Below, piece by piece: positions 25,512-34,459 of a stretch of 64,000 nucleotides of DNA (position 1 is its first letter; every line of letters starts with the position of its first letter). The DNA comes from Rufibacter sediminis (GTDB taxonomy: Bacteria > Bacteroidota > Bacteroidia > Cytophagales > Hymenobacteraceae). The notes beneath the pieces are model-generated. The model was given only the letters and a program-made list of their open reading frames with translations. It had not been told where the DNA came from and searched no databases. Location: the NCBI RefSeq assembly GCF_014269285.1, contig NZ_JACOAF010000029.1, positions 1 to 64,000 of the forward strand, given 5' to 3'. The position numbers and the translations under genes were made by a program.

Positions 25512-27953
25512 CTAGAACTTATACCCTACCGTTGCCATGAACTGACGAGGCGCAATCGGGTTGATGCTGTAGCGGTCGTGCACCACGTAGTTCAGCTCGT
25601 TGGTGATGTTGGAAAGCTTCGCGAGCAGCGAGAATTTATGGTACGTATAGCCGGCAGACAGATCAATGGTGGTGAAGCCGCTCAACGGGATCAGACGGTT
25701 ATAGGCCGGAGACTGCTCCACGGTGTTGTTCAAACCGCCGTTCCGGTCGCCGGTGTAGAAGGCGGAGATACCCACTTTCACGCCTCGCAAGATAGACTTG
25801 TCAAAGGTGTAGAACGCCGAGGCGTTGGCGGTATGGGCGGGATTGTTGATCAGGCGCTCGCCTTCTACCTGCGAGCCTTTGAGGCCAGAGGTGTTGGTGT
25901 AGCGGTGGTAGTTATAGCCGTAGCCTACCATCACGTAGAAGTTCTGCGAGAAATGCCCGTTGATGTCAATGTCAAACCCGTCGCTGGTGGTTTCACCGGT
26001 CAGTTCTTTCACATTGGGGTCCATATTGCTGGTACCGTCTGCCCGAAACTGCGCCTGCTGAGCCAGGTTGCTGTTGATGTAGCGGTACACGCTCAGGCTG
26101 GTGGTCAGTTTTCCGTTCAGTAACTGGTTTTTGTAACCCACCTCAAACTGATCTACAATAGAGGGGTCCAGTTGCTGGTTGTTAATATCAGTGCCGGAGT
26201 TGACCGTGAAGTTGTTGGCGTAGCTGGCGTAGAAAGACATGTTCTGCACCGGCTGGAAGATTAAGGCTGCCTTGGGTGAAAAGGCCCGATCTGCTTTATC
26301 AGCGTTCACTCCTTTTCTCTCCTGCTGGGTATCGTAATTGAAGATATCGGTGCGGTACACATTCTGATAAGACCAGCGCAGACCCGCCAGTACCTTGAAC
26401 TTGTCTGAGAGGGTGATTAAATCCTGGGCATAGGCTCCAAACCGGTAGCTGGGCGAAGTGGTGAGTTCCACCGTGGCCCGGGCCGGAATATCCGTCCGGG
26501 TACGGGAATCGTACTGTTCCATGTTCAGGATATTAAGCGTGTCATACCGGGCGCCCAGTTTGCCGTTCTCAAATTTAAAGGTATTGCTTTCGGTTTCAAT
26601 ACGCACCACGTCTGACCCTACCAGCAGCTGGTGATGCAGAAAACCGGTAGAGAAGTTTCCGTTCAGGTTCACTTGAGCGGTATAGTTCTGTTCAGAGGTT
26701 TTAGCGGCACTTAAGCTCCGGGCAAAATCTCCGTTAGCGGCAATGTTGTTTGGCACTCCTAAGCCATAGGCATCCACCTCGGTTTTCTGGGAAGCGCCAA
26801 TCAGGTTGATTTTCCAGTTATCGTTTAACTTATGGTTTACCGTTACCGAGCCTGAAAGCTGCTCCGTGGTATTATAAGCCCAAGGGGCGTTGATGAACCG
26901 CGAACGAGGGGTGTTGGGTAGAATGCGGGCATCTTGGTTCTGGTTCAAAGCGCCCACGCCGTTGTCGGGCACCAAGTCAGATTTCAGGTAATCTGTCTGC
27001 ACCAGAATCTCGGTTTTCTGGCCCAGTTTGTACAGGAGCGATGGGTTAACATACACCCGCTCACTGTTCACCACATCCCTGAAGCTGTTGGCTTTTTCAT
27101 AGGTACCCACTACCCTGAAGGCCAGGTTCTTGCTGATGGGGCCATAGACATCCACGGTAGGCTTGTACAGGTCATAGCTTCCTGCGCGCATAGTGACTTC
27201 ACCGCCCCACTCAAACTTAGGTTTCTTGGTGACCATGTTGATGACCAAACCGCCGGACACGTTGCCGTACAACAGCGCCGAGCTGCCTTTCAATACCTCA
27301 ACAGACTCTAAGGTGCTGGCATCTGGGAAACCCTGGGTGTTGGAGATCACGCCGTTCTTGAAGATGCTCCCGCCCGAACCGCCAATCCCGATGCTGAACC
27401 CGCGGGATGTAAACGTTTCAGCCACGCCCTGGCGCTGCTGCGTGAGGGATACGCCACTCACGTTTCTGAGCGCATCGCCCAGACGAAGCACCTGCTGGTC
27501 GGCAATGACGGTGCTGTTCACCACGCCCACGCTCTGCGGAAGGTCCAGCGGCCGGATATCGGCTTTGCCGAAGCTCACTGGCTTGGTAAGACCGTTAGAT
27601 CCGGTGACTACCACTTCACTGAGTTGGGCTGCGCTCTGGTTTAAAGTGAAATCTTCCCGCGTGGTTTGTCCGCCTGCTACCGTGATGTGTTTCTCCTGGG
27701 GAGACAAGCCCACAAAGGAGACGCGCAGGGTGTAAGTACCTTCCTCCACGCCTCTGATCTGGTAAGAACCGTCCTCGGCGGTAACCGTTCCTTTATTCGC
27801 TTCCACCAGACTCACGCTTACATAAGCGGCCGGCTTTCCTTCACTGGTGCGCACAGTGCCCGTCACGCCGCCGTGCTTCAGCTCCGCAAACCCCAGGTGG
27901 GCCAGCAGCAAGGAAAATAACAAAAATGGAATGGTTCTGGTAGAAATTCGCAT
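25512..27953 (-). CDS. TonB-dependent siderophore-type receptor
   Basis: An 813-residue outer-membrane receptor. The signal peptide (about 1-23) precedes a CarboxypepD-reg-like domain (GVTGTVRTSEGKPAAYVSV). After the VVVTG linker comes a plug starting LPQSVGVVNSTVIADQQ, with DALRNVSGVSLTQQR and FTSRGF, the pattern of FhuA/FhuE/FpvA-type ferric-siderophore receptors. The 22-strand barrel ends in VGYKF. It would import iron complexes with TonB-ExbBD energy. It stands alone. Its promoter matches the Bacteroidota consensus exactly and is flanked by two AT-rich dyads that could bind an iron regulator. Confidence 0.93.
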   Translation of the reverse strand: MRISTRTIPFLLFSLLLAHLGFAELKHGGVTGTVRTSEGKPAAYVSVSLVEANKGTVTAEDGSYQIRGVEEGTYTLRVSFVGLSPQEKHITVAGGQTTREDFTLNQSAAQLSEVVVTGSNGLTKPVSFGKADIRPLDLPQSVGVVNSTVIADQQVLRLGDALRNVSGVSLTQQRQGVAETFTSRGFSIGIGGSGGSIFKNGVISNTQGFPDASTLESVEVLKGSSALLYGNVSGGLVINMVTKKPKFEWGGEVTMRAGSYDLYKPTVDVYGPISKNLAFRVVGTYEKANSFRDVVNSERVYVNPSLLYKLGQKTEILVQTDYLKSDLVPDNGVGALNQNQDARILPNTPRSRFINAPWAYNTTEQLSGSVTVNHKLNDNWKINLIGASQKTEVDAYGLGVPNNIAANGDFARSLSAAKTSEQNYTAQVNLNGNFSTGFLHHQLLVGSDVVRIETESNTFKFENGKLGARYDTLNILNMEQYDSRTRTDIPARATVELTTSPSYRFGAYAQDLITLSDKFKVLAGLRWSYQNVYRTDIFNYDTQQERKGVNADKADRAFSPKAALIFQPVQNMSFYASYANNFTVNSGTDINNQQLDPSIVDQFEVGYKNQLLNGKLTTSLSVYRYINSNLAQQAQFRADGTSNMDPNVKELTGETTSDGFDIDINGHFSQNFYVMVGYGYNYHRYTNTSGLKGSQVEGERLINNPAHTANASAFYTFDKSILRGVKVGISAFYTGDRNGGLNNTVEQSPAYNRLIPLSGFTTIDLSAGYTYHKFSLLAKLSNITNELNYVVHDRYSINPIAPRQFMATVGYKF

Positions 27954-27962
27954 AGACTTTAT

Positions 27963-27977
27963 TTAGATCAATTCTAA
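27963..27977 (-). promoter_or_regulatory. Dyad TTAGA-n5-TCTAA in the receptor leader
   Basis: TTAGATCAATTCTAA lies between the expected transcription start and the ATG of the siderophore receptor. The position suits repressor binding or a short RNA element. Identity of the regulator is unknown; Fur is a guess from the gene product. Confidence 0.4.
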
Positions 27978-27986
27978 GAAGCGGCG

Positions 27987-28016
27987 CAAAATTAGAGAGC
28001 TTTTTGTATTTCGCAA
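27987..28016 (-). promoter_or_regulatory. Consensus Bacteroidota promoter of the siderophore receptor
   Basis: On the minus strand TTG (28016-28014), exactly 19 nt, then TAATTTTG (27994-27987), a full match to the -33 TTG / -7 TAnnTTTG promoter. Upstream, TTATTT (28020-28025) and AAATAA (28037-28042) form a dyad next to the -33 box. Confidence 0.75.
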
Positions 28017-28042
28017 CGCTTATTTGGAACTAATTTAAATAA

Positions 28043-28404
28043 AAGGAAACAGCCAATATAAGCGACTAAAAAGCAGCCATTTACAATACACAAGAAACTA
28101 GCAACTCAAAATTACTTTCTCCGTGGCCGCGTTTTCGGCCTATTATTCAGGAAACAGGCCGAAAACAGAGTAGCACGCATGGGTTTTGTAAGCCGGTGAG
28201 GGCTCTTTCTTTGCGGGCCGGAAGAAAGTATTTGCCATGTGTTGGCTTCTTTTACCTTACCTTTCTAAGAGCTGTTCCCAAAGGAATTATCCTACCAGGG
28301 AGGACACTTGCAAGTCACATTCCCATTCCTTATATTTAGCTAAAACATAGCCAGTTACGCCACTATTCAATATAAAATCAATATACCTATACTCCCCCTC
28401 GCCT
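28043..28404. other. Intergenic region between divergent receptor and T9SS cargo genes
   Basis: Holds one family A copy (28130-28167). The rest shows nothing I can name. Confidence 0.5.
28130..28167. repeat. Family A palindromic repeat
   Basis: Left arm CGTTTTCGGCCTATTATTC, right arm GAAACAGGCCGAAAACA. Confidence 0.85.
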
Positions 28405-29520
28405 ATGAAACCTCACCTACCGCTTAAACAAGCAAAGTTTCTGGTTCTCCCTGTCTTCGTACTGCTTCTTTTTACCTTCTCGGCGCAGGCCACTCATTTA
28501 CGCGCGGGTGAGATTTACTACAAGAGCGACACCACGGCTACCAGAAATCCCTTCAAGTTCTTTATCACGCTGGTGACCTATAGTGTGGCCCAGAACTTTG
28601 AGGAGACAGAGGCAACCCTTCACTTCGGCGATTGTACCAGCCAGAAGGCCGCCCGAAAATCCAGAACGCTGCTGCCCAATGCCCCTATGCCCACCATGGC
28701 AAACGTTTATGAATTTGAGCACACGTACGCAGGACCGGGCACGTATCAGCTCACGTATTGGGGAGCTAACCGGAACGCCGGCGTGGTGAACATCTCCAGC
28801 TCAGTGGCGCAGATGTTCCTGGTGCAGAGCACCCTTACCGTAGATCCGTTTATAGGGACCAACCGCTCCCCGGTGTTCAAGTTTCCTCCCGTGGATATTG
28901 CCGTCCGCAACCAGCTCTTCACCCACAATTCCGCCGCCGTTGACGCTGATGGGGACAGCCTCTCCTATAAATTGGTAACGCCCCTAACCAGCAACAGTGA
29001 AAGTACCTGCGGCACCCCTTTGCCCAATGCCGCGCCCGGGCACCGAGGGTTGGAAAATTTCCTCGGCTACGCCGATACCGGAAGCCCCGCCGGAGTATCC
29101 CTGAACCGGAACACCGGCCAACTCACCTGGAATTCCCCGGGAATGTTGGGCGAGTTTATAGTCACGATGGTGGTGGAAGAATGGCGCGATGGCCGACTGA
29201 TTGGCAAGGTAATGCGTGACCGGCAGATCCTTGTACACGAAACGGCGATAGTCACCGGTGTTTCTGAGGAGGTGGAACAACTGGTAAGTGCCTACCCCAA
29301 CCCGGCCTCTTCTGCCCTGATGTTGAAAGCCCCTTCGTTTGTGCTGTTGCGCGGAACGCAGGCGTACAACGCCCTGGGAAAACCACTAGCGCTGCCCTCG
29401 CCCGTCAAATCAACCGACGGCTGGGTCTTTGATGTACAGAACGCCCCGGAAGGTTTTTACCTGCTGCACCTGCAAACCTCGCACGGAAAAATAGTCCGGA
29501 AGTTTGTGGTGAAGCGATAG
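28405..29520 (+). CDS. Secreted protein with type IX secretion sorting tail
   Basis: A 371-residue protein with a signal peptide ending AQATHLRAGEIYY. The THLRAGEI start is common in Bacteroidota surface and gliding-related proteins. The middle is beta-rich with FPPVDIAVRNQLFTHNSAAVDADGDSLSY, a cadherin/Ig-like DADGDSL motif. The last about 80 residues (VSAYPNPASSALMLK...GFYLLHLQTSHGKIVRKFVVKR) are a T9SS type-A sorting domain that is cleaved on export. Expected location is the cell surface or medium. The exact role is unknown. Confidence 0.85.
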   Translation: MKPHLPLKQAKFLVLPVFVLLLFTFSAQATHLRAGEIYYKSDTTATRNPFKFFITLVTYSVAQNFEETEATLHFGDCTSQKAARKSRTLLPNAPMPTMANVYEFEHTYAGPGTYQLTYWGANRNAGVVNISSSVAQMFLVQSTLTVDPFIGTNRSPVFKFPPVDIAVRNQLFTHNSAAVDADGDSLSYKLVTPLTSNSESTCGTPLPNAAPGHRGLENFLGYADTGSPAGVSLNRNTGQLTWNSPGMLGEFIVTMVVEEWRDGRLIGKVMRDRQILVHETAIVTGVSEEVEQLVSAYPNPASSALMLKAPSFVLLRGTQAYNALGKPLALPSPVKSTDGWVFDVQNAPEGFYLLHLQTSHGKIVRKFVVKR

Positions 29521-29529
29521 AAAGCTGAT

Positions 29530-29569
29530 CCGTTTAGGGCTGATTTTCAGAAAACGGCCTAAAAACCGG
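29530..29569. repeat. Family A repeat between convergent genes
   Basis: Left arm CCGTTTAGGGCTGATTTTC, right arm GAAAACGGCCTAAAAACCGG. It lies between the ends of the 28405 and 29610 genes, where a two-way terminator is expected. Confidence 0.85.
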
Positions 29570-29609
29570 AAACGCCTTAACGGCTGCGCTCCCGTCCTGT
29601 AGAAATTCT

Positions 29610-30362
29610 TTACAGTTGGTCTTTCTCCCGGATGAGCTTGAAAAAGCCGTCGCGGTAGGTTTCCCCGATGGGAATGGATTTGTCCTGTATGTAGAGCGTG
29701 TTGCCATCTACCATGCTCACTTTGTCAATGGAGATGATGTAGGATTTATGCACCCGGTAAAACGGCGGCTTGGGGAGTTGCTCCTCCAGGTCGCGGAGGG
29801 TTTGATAGGTGACCACGCGCTGCTGCGGCAGATACAGTGACACGTAGTTCTTAAGCCCCTCAATGAACAGGACATCGCTGTAATTGATGCGCAGGAACTT
29901 GTTTTTGCTTTCCCCTTTGACAAACATGTACTCTGGGTTAACGCCCGTAGCCGGCGGCGCTGAAACCACCGGAGAAGCCGTTGCTGGGGCTGATGCGCCG
30001 GGGGCAGGTTGCAGGAGTGCCTGCGCCTTCTGCACGGCTTTCAGGAAACGGTCAAACGCGATGGGCTTGAGCAGGTAATCCACCACATCGTGCTCGTAGC
30101 CTTCCAGGGCGTATTCTGGGTAAGCGGTGGTGAGAATGACTTTGCACTTGTTGCCGGCCAGTTTCAGGAACTGCAGGCCCGTGAGCTCGGGCATCTGGAT
30201 GTCCAGGAACACCAGCTCGCAGCGGCCATCGCTCACCCAACCCAACGCCTCAATGGGGCTGGTGGTGCTGCCCACGAACTCCAGGAACGGAATCTTCTGA
30301 ATGTAGGCTTTCAATAAGTTAGACGCGTACGCCTCGTCATCCACGCAAATACACCGGATCAT
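29610..30362 (-). CDS. LytTR-type response regulator
   Basis: A 250-residue two-component regulator. The receiver domain (1-120) has the acidic pair CVDDE, phosphoacceptor Asp54 (ELVFLDIQMPELTG) and Lys in LLKPIAF. An Ala/Pro-rich linker (about 118-140) leads to the LytTR DNA-binding domain (YMFVKGESKNKFLRI, FYRVHKSYIISIDKV). LytTR proteins bind 9-bp direct repeats about 12 bp apart, and such repeats lie in front of neighbouring genes. Its kinase partner is encoded 357 bp upstream on the same strand, across four palindromic repeats. Confidence 0.93.
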   Translation of the reverse strand: MIRCICVDDEAYASNLLKAYIQKIPFLEFVGSTTSPIEALGWVSDGRCELVFLDIQMPELTGLQFLKLAGNKCKVILTTAYPEYALEGYEHDVVDYLLKPIAFDRFLKAVQKAQALLQPAPGASAPATASPVVSAPPATGVNPEYMFVKGESKNKFLRINYSDVLFIEGLKNYVSLYLPQQRVVTYQTLRDLEEQLPKPPFYRVHKSYIISIDKVSMVDGNTLYIQDKSIPIGETYRDGFFKLIREKDQL

Positions 30363-30442
30363 TTTCTTGCAGGGTTAAGCAGTAGCAATTATGTAGGGAA
30401 AGGTACGGGTTAGAAGACAGAAGTAAAACTCTCTGTTGTCCA

Positions 30443-30484
30443 GGTGTTTCGGGGCCGTTTTCTTCATAATGGCCTCAAAACAGG
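30443..30484. repeat. Family A palindromic repeat
   Basis: Left arm TGTTTCGGGGCCGTTTTC, right arm ATAATGGCCTCAAAACA. Confidence 0.75.
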
Positions 30485-30547
30485 AAGACACTTTTAAAAG
30501 CTGCACGCACGAAGAGAACTTTTGCGCACGCACACCAGGCGCGAGCG

Positions 30548-30580
30548 AAACCTGTGAGGTTTTGAAAACCTCACAGGTTT
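30548..30580. repeat. Family D palindrome
   Basis: AAACCTGTGAGGTTTT, 1 nt, exact reverse complement. The arms are inverted relative to the copy at 23873. Confidence 0.85.
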
Positions 30581-30584
30581 TCGG

Positions 30585-30620
30585 GTTTTTAGCCTGTTTT
30601 CTGAAATTCAGGCCAAAAAC
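30585..30620. repeat. Family A palindromic repeat
   Basis: Left arm GTTTTTAGCCTGTTTTC, right arm GAAATTCAGGCCAAAAAC; directly after the family D copy. Confidence 0.85.
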
Positions 30621-30676
30621 GCAGATGCAGGAACAGAGGCGAACTCTGGGTGCACGCAGTTCATAGGAGCGGCTAC

Positions 30677-30716
30677 CGTTTCGGGGCTGTTTTTAGAGAA
30701 TCGGCTTAGAAACGGC
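30677..30716. repeat. Family A palindromic repeat
   Basis: Left arm CCGTTTCGGGGCTGTTTTTA, right arm GAATCGGCTTAGAAACGG. It ends 4 bp from the stop codon of the kinase gene. Confidence 0.8.
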
Positions 30717-30719
30717 GGG

Positions 30720-31736
30720 TTACACGTGGCGCAGTTCTAGCCGGGTTTGGTGCACGGTGCCGTTGTCTTGCACGGTGAGTTGGTGTTGCCGGGGGTAAAG
30801 TAGCTCCAGACGGCGTTTGATGTTCACCAACCCGATGCCCGTGCTGTGGTCTTTCTGCTGCCGGCTGATGCGGTTGCTCACCTCAAAGGTAAGGTCCTGG
30901 CCCTTCACCTGCAGGTGAATTTGCACGGGGTTCTCCGGATCATTCACCACCCCGTGTTTGAAGGCGTTCTCCACAAACGGGATCAGCACCAGCGAGGCCA
31001 CCCGTTGCCCGTCCACGTTGCCGTCTACCTGAAAATCCACGAAAAAATGGTCCTCGAACCGGAGCCTGAAAATATGGATGAAGCTGTGCAGGTACTCCAC
31101 TTCCTTCTGCAGTTCCACCTTGCCGTCTGGGCTGTCGTGCAGCATGTAGCGCATCATGTCAGAGAGCTTCAGGATGGCTTCGGCTAAGGGTTCAGAGACG
31201 GGGTACGCCAGGGCGTAGATGTAGTTGAGCGTGTTGTAGAGGAAGTGCGGGTTCACTTGGCTTTTCAGGAAGGCCAGCTCGGCCTGGGTTTTCTCCTGGC
31301 GCAGCAGTTTGTTTTCCTTCTCCTTCCGGAAAGTGTCCTGCACGCTCCAGACGGCCACACTCAACGCCATCATGGGAATGGCCCGGAACAGGTTATCGCC
31401 CATGAAATGGGCGAAGGTAGTGTCTGGGGTGTAGTTGCTGAAGCCCAGCAGCAGGGGGTACAGGGTTTCCTCCAGCAGGTAGCGAGTAATAATGAAGACC
31501 ACCGGGGCGCCGGCCCAGGCCAGCACCAGAAAGAAAATCCGCTCGCGGTTCAAAAACAACGGGTACACCAACAGGAAGCAGTAGTAAAACACCGCCATCA
31601 TGCACAGCATAAACGAAAACTGCAGCCACATGATGGCCTCCATGTGCGGCGGCTGCTCTTTGTAGATACCCACCAGGCAATACAACAGGTACAGGACCCA
31701 GGCAGCCACGTGGTAGAGGAAGATTCTATGCTTCAT
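30720..31736 (-). CDS. LytS/YehU-type sensor histidine kinase
   Basis: A 338-residue membrane kinase. About four hydrophobic segments fill residues 8-130 and are followed by a coiled coil (DTFRKEKENKLLRQEKTQAELA). The His_kinase (LytS) phosphoacceptor is His164 in FLKSQVNPHFLYNTLNYIYAL, and the ATPase part shows LIPFVENAFKHG and GIGLVNIKRRLELLY. It should phosphorylate the LytTR regulator downstream. The -7 box TAGCTTTG ends only 4 nt before the ATG, so its mRNA may be leaderless. A TTGGGAT site 30 nt further upstream suggests autoregulation. Confidence 0.93.
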   Translation of the reverse strand: MKHRIFLYHVAAWVLYLLYCLVGIYKEQPPHMEAIMWLQFSFMLCMMAVFYYCFLLVYPLFLNRERIFFLVLAWAGAPVVFIITRYLLEETLYPLLLGFSNYTPDTTFAHFMGDNLFRAIPMMALSVAVWSVQDTFRKEKENKLLRQEKTQAELAFLKSQVNPHFLYNTLNYIYALAYPVSEPLAEAILKLSDMMRYMLHDSPDGKVELQKEVEYLHSFIHIFRLRFEDHFFVDFQVDGNVDGQRVASLVLIPFVENAFKHGVVNDPENPVQIHLQVKGQDLTFEVSNRISRQQKDHSTGIGLVNIKRRLELLYPRQHQLTVQDNGTVHQTRLELRHV

Positions 31737-31740
31737 GTTC

Positions 31741-31806
31741 CAAAGCTAGAAAGAGCGGCAAGCCTTTCCGCATTTTTTATCCCAATCTTCCATTTCCTGA
31801 TGTGAA
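31741..31806 (-). promoter_or_regulatory. Promoter of the kinase gene with LytTR-like site
   Basis: Minus strand: TTGGGAT (31785-31779), 30 nt, then TAGCTTTG (31748-31741), a perfect -7 box. A degenerate second half-site TTCACAT lies exactly 21 bp upstream (31806-31800). The same geometry occurs at 31853 and 34460. Confidence 0.65.
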
Positions 31807-31807
31807 C

Positions 31808-31851
31808 CCGCGTTTAGCGGCTCCTTTTCTAAAAACTGCCCCTAAACGCGG
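31808..31851. repeat. Family A palindromic repeat abutting a LytTR-like site
   Basis: Left arm CCGCGTTTAGCGGCTCCTTT, right arm AAACTGCCCCTAAACGCGG. It ends 1 bp before the first TTGGGAT site of the next promoter. Confidence 0.85.
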
Positions 31852-31852
31852 A

Positions 31853-31918
31853 TTGGGATAAAATCTGGCGGCGTTGGGATCATTTTTTTTCAGCTCCAAG
31901 CAACCACCCGCACCTTTG
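31853..31918 (+). promoter_or_regulatory. LytTR-type tandem operator and promoter of the beta-barrel gene
   Basis: TTGGGATAA at 31853 and TTGGGATCA at 31874 are direct repeats with a 21-bp period (9-bp units, 12-bp spacer). Exactly 30 nt after the second TTGGGAT lies CACCTTTG (31911-31918), a near match to TAnnTTTG, 28 nt before the ATG. This matches how AgrA/LytTR activators are known to bind. Confidence 0.7.
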
Positions 31919-31945
31919 AGCATCTATTTATCAAACCCCATTCCT

Positions 31946-34375
31946 ATGCGCTGTCACCTCTACTCCACCCGCCTTCTCTCTCTTCTTTTCACCTTCTGCC
32001 TTGTCGCGGGGGCAGCCCTGGCCCAGACCGGCGCTTCGGTGAAAGGCACCGTGCTGGACCAAACCCGCCAGCCGTTGGGCTTTGCCACCATTATACTGGT
32101 GCACCTCCCCGATTCTGCCATCGCCCACTCCCAAATGGCCGATGAGGCGGGAACCTATCTGTTTGAGAAAGTGGCCGCTGGCCGATATGTGGTGAAAGCC
32201 AGCCGCATTGACTTCAACACCGCCCTAAGCCAACCGTTTGAGGTGAACGGCCAGCCGATGCAAGTGCCCGCGATCTTGGCGACTCCCAAAACCACCGCGC
32301 TCAAAGAAGTGGTGGTGCAAGGGCAGCGCCCCCTGCTGGAACAGCAAGCCGATAGGCTCATCCTGAACGTGGAGAAGCTGAACACCGCTGGCGAGAACGC
32401 GTTGGAGGTCCTCAAAAACGCCCCCGGCGTACGCATAGACAAAGACGATAACATTCTCTTTAGAGGAAGCGGGGGCGTGAACGTGATGCTCAACGGCAAG
32501 ATGACCTACATGAGCGGCGCAGAACTGAGCGCCTACCTCAAATCTTTGCCGGCCTCGGCGGTAAGCAAGGTGGAACTCATCGCCAATCCTCCGGCCTCGT
32601 ATGACGCGGCGGGCACGGCCGGCATCATCAACATCCAGCTCAAGCGGGAACTCACCAAAGGCATGAACGGGACGCTGAGCGCGGGTACCGGCTACGGAAC
32701 CTACGAGAAAGCCTGGGCAGGCATCAACCTCAACTACAACCTGGGCAAGGTAAGTTTCTACACCCGCCTGAACACCAGCCACTCCAACTCCTACAACCGC
32801 CTCACCATGGAGCGCCTCATCAGAGACAGCCTGTATCGCTCGGTGAACTACTGGCACCCCATCACCAAAAGCGTGAATGTAGTGGCCGGGGCCGATTATT
32901 TCATTTCAAAGCAGCACACGGTGGGTTTCATGGTCAAAGGCTACACCTCGCCGCAGGACGTGCTCACCACCAGCAACTCGGTGAACTATGACGTGCCGGG
33001 CAACCCCATCGGCAGCGTGCAGATGCACAACCCCCGTGATGTCACGTCCAATAATTACAGCCTCAACGTCAACTACAAATTTGACATAGACACTACCGGC
33101 CGCTCCCTCACCTTTGACTCTGATTTTGTGCGCTACCGCAATGCCGCCGATGAGCTTTTCACAAACCAGTATTTTGGCCAGACCGTGGTGGGCGAGAATG
33201 CGCTGGAAGAGTTGCAGAGTTTCTCCGATGCCGATGTGCGCATCTTCGCCCTTAAACTGGACTACGTGCACCCCTTGGCCAACAACTGGAAAGCGGAAAC
33301 CGGCTGGAAGAGCAGCTGGGTGCGCAATGACGCTGACATCAGGTTTGAGCGCCGGCTGGAAGACCGCTGGCTCAACGATGCCCGCCGCACCAATCACTTC
33401 CTGTACGATGAGAACATCAATGCCGCCTATGTGAGCCTGAGCAAGAAAGTAAGCAAAGCCCTGAACTTGAAAGCCGGCCTGCGGGCGGAGCAAACCATCT
33501 CTGAAGGCGACTCGCGCACCCTCCAGAATGTAGTGAGCCGCAATTACTGGCAGCTTTTCCCCAGCGTGTTTGTAGGCTACACCCCCACCGATGACCACCA
33601 GTTCTCCACCTCGTACAGCCGCCGCATCAGCCGGCCCAACTACCGGAGCCTGAACCCGTTCACGTTCTACTCAGATCCGTACACGGGCCTCTTGGGCAAT
33701 CCGTTTCTGCAGCCATCGTTCTCCAACTCGTTTATGCTCAGCTATTCGTTCAAAAGTTTCCAGGTATTGAGCATCAGTTACCTGCAGGAGAAGGATTTTG
33801 TGGTGGAGGTGGTGACCCAGAACGACGAAACGAAGGAAAGCATCAGTACGCCGCAGAACCTGAACCGCGCCCGTTACCTCAGCTTCAGCAGCGGCGGCAC
33901 CTTGCCCGTGCGCAAGTGGTGGAACGCCAACGTGCAGGTGCAGGGCAGCCTGAACAAAGTGACTACCCCCGTGCAAGGCGAGCAGTACAACCAGGAGCGG
34001 TTCTCCTGGGACCTCAGCACCGACCATAACTTCATCCTGCCTAAGAACTTCAGCGTGCAGTACTCTGCGTACTACAGCTCGCCCTCGGTGTCTGGGCTGT
34101 TCCGGAACAAGGCGTCTTACCTGATGAGCATTGGCGGCAAGAAAACCTTCCTGGACGGGCGCGCCACCGTAAGCGTCAAGCTGAACGACATCTTTGACAC
34201 CGCCCGGTTCAGAGCCAACCTCAACTACAGCAACGTGAACATGTACTGGGAAAACGAGTGGGAAAGCCGCCGCCTCAACCTCACGTTTGACTACAAATTC
34301 GGGAACAGCAAGATCAAGACCGCCCGCACCAGACGCACCAGCACCTCAGACGAGGAGAACCGCGTGAGCAAGTAA
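31946..34375 (+). CDS. Outer-membrane beta-barrel family protein (TonB-receptor-like)
   Basis: 809 residues from the ATG at 31946, chosen because it begins the signal peptide (MRCHLYSTRLLSLLFTFCLV); an ORF extension 72 bp upstream overlaps the promoter. After the signal come a CarboxypepD-reg-like domain (ASVKGTVLDQTRQPLGFATI), a degenerate plug (VLKNAPGVRIDKDDNILFRG, PASYDAAGTAGIINIQLKR) and a barrel of the outer_membrane beta-barrel family PF14905 type. The C-terminus is a basic tail (KIKTARTRRTSTSDEENRVSK) rather than a terminal Phe. It is the likely target of the adjacent two-component system. Cargo unknown. Confidence 0.88.
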   Translation: MRCHLYSTRLLSLLFTFCLVAGAALAQTGASVKGTVLDQTRQPLGFATIILVHLPDSAIAHSQMADEAGTYLFEKVAAGRYVVKASRIDFNTALSQPFEVNGQPMQVPAILATPKTTALKEVVVQGQRPLLEQQADRLILNVEKLNTAGENALEVLKNAPGVRIDKDDNILFRGSGGVNVMLNGKMTYMSGAELSAYLKSLPASAVSKVELIANPPASYDAAGTAGIINIQLKRELTKGMNGTLSAGTGYGTYEKAWAGINLNYNLGKVSFYTRLNTSHSNSYNRLTMERLIRDSLYRSVNYWHPITKSVNVVAGADYFISKQHTVGFMVKGYTSPQDVLTTSNSVNYDVPGNPIGSVQMHNPRDVTSNNYSLNVNYKFDIDTTGRSLTFDSDFVRYRNAADELFTNQYFGQTVVGENALEELQSFSDADVRIFALKLDYVHPLANNWKAETGWKSSWVRNDADIRFERRLEDRWLNDARRTNHFLYDENINAAYVSLSKKVSKALNLKAGLRAEQTISEGDSRTLQNVVSRNYWQLFPSVFVGYTPTDDHQFSTSYSRRISRPNYRSLNPFTFYSDPYTGLLGNPFLQPSFSNSFMLSYSFKSFQVLSISYLQEKDFVVEVVTQNDETKESISTPQNLNRARYLSFSSGGTLPVRKWWNANVQVQGSLNKVTTPVQGEQYNQERFSWDLSTDHNFILPKNFSVQYSAYYSSPSVSGLFRNKASYLMSIGGKKTFLDGRATVSVKLNDIFDTARFRANLNYSNVNMYWENEWESRRLNLTFDYKFGNSKIKTARTRRTSTSDEENRVSK

Positions 34376-34418
34376 TATTAGCCGGGCAAACCGGGCTTTT
34401 TACAAGACTATTTTTCGG

Positions 34419-34454
34419 GTTTAGGGGCTGTTTTTAAGAAAGCAGCCCCTAAAC
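34419..34454. repeat. Family A palindrome abutting a LytTR-like site
   Basis: GTTTAGGGGCTG and CAGCCCCTAAAC are exact reverse complements. It ends 5 bp before the first TTGGGAT of the next promoter, like the copy at 31808. Confidence 0.85.
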
Positions 34455-34459
34455 GCATT

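Larger units (their letters stand above)
30363..30719. other. Repeat-filled gap between kinase and response regulator genes
   Basis: Contains family A copies at 30443, 30585 and 30677 and a family D palindrome at 30548. On the minus strand TACCTTTC (30405-30398) is a 7 of 8 match to the -7 motif and could give the regulator gene its own promoter. Confidence 0.6.
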
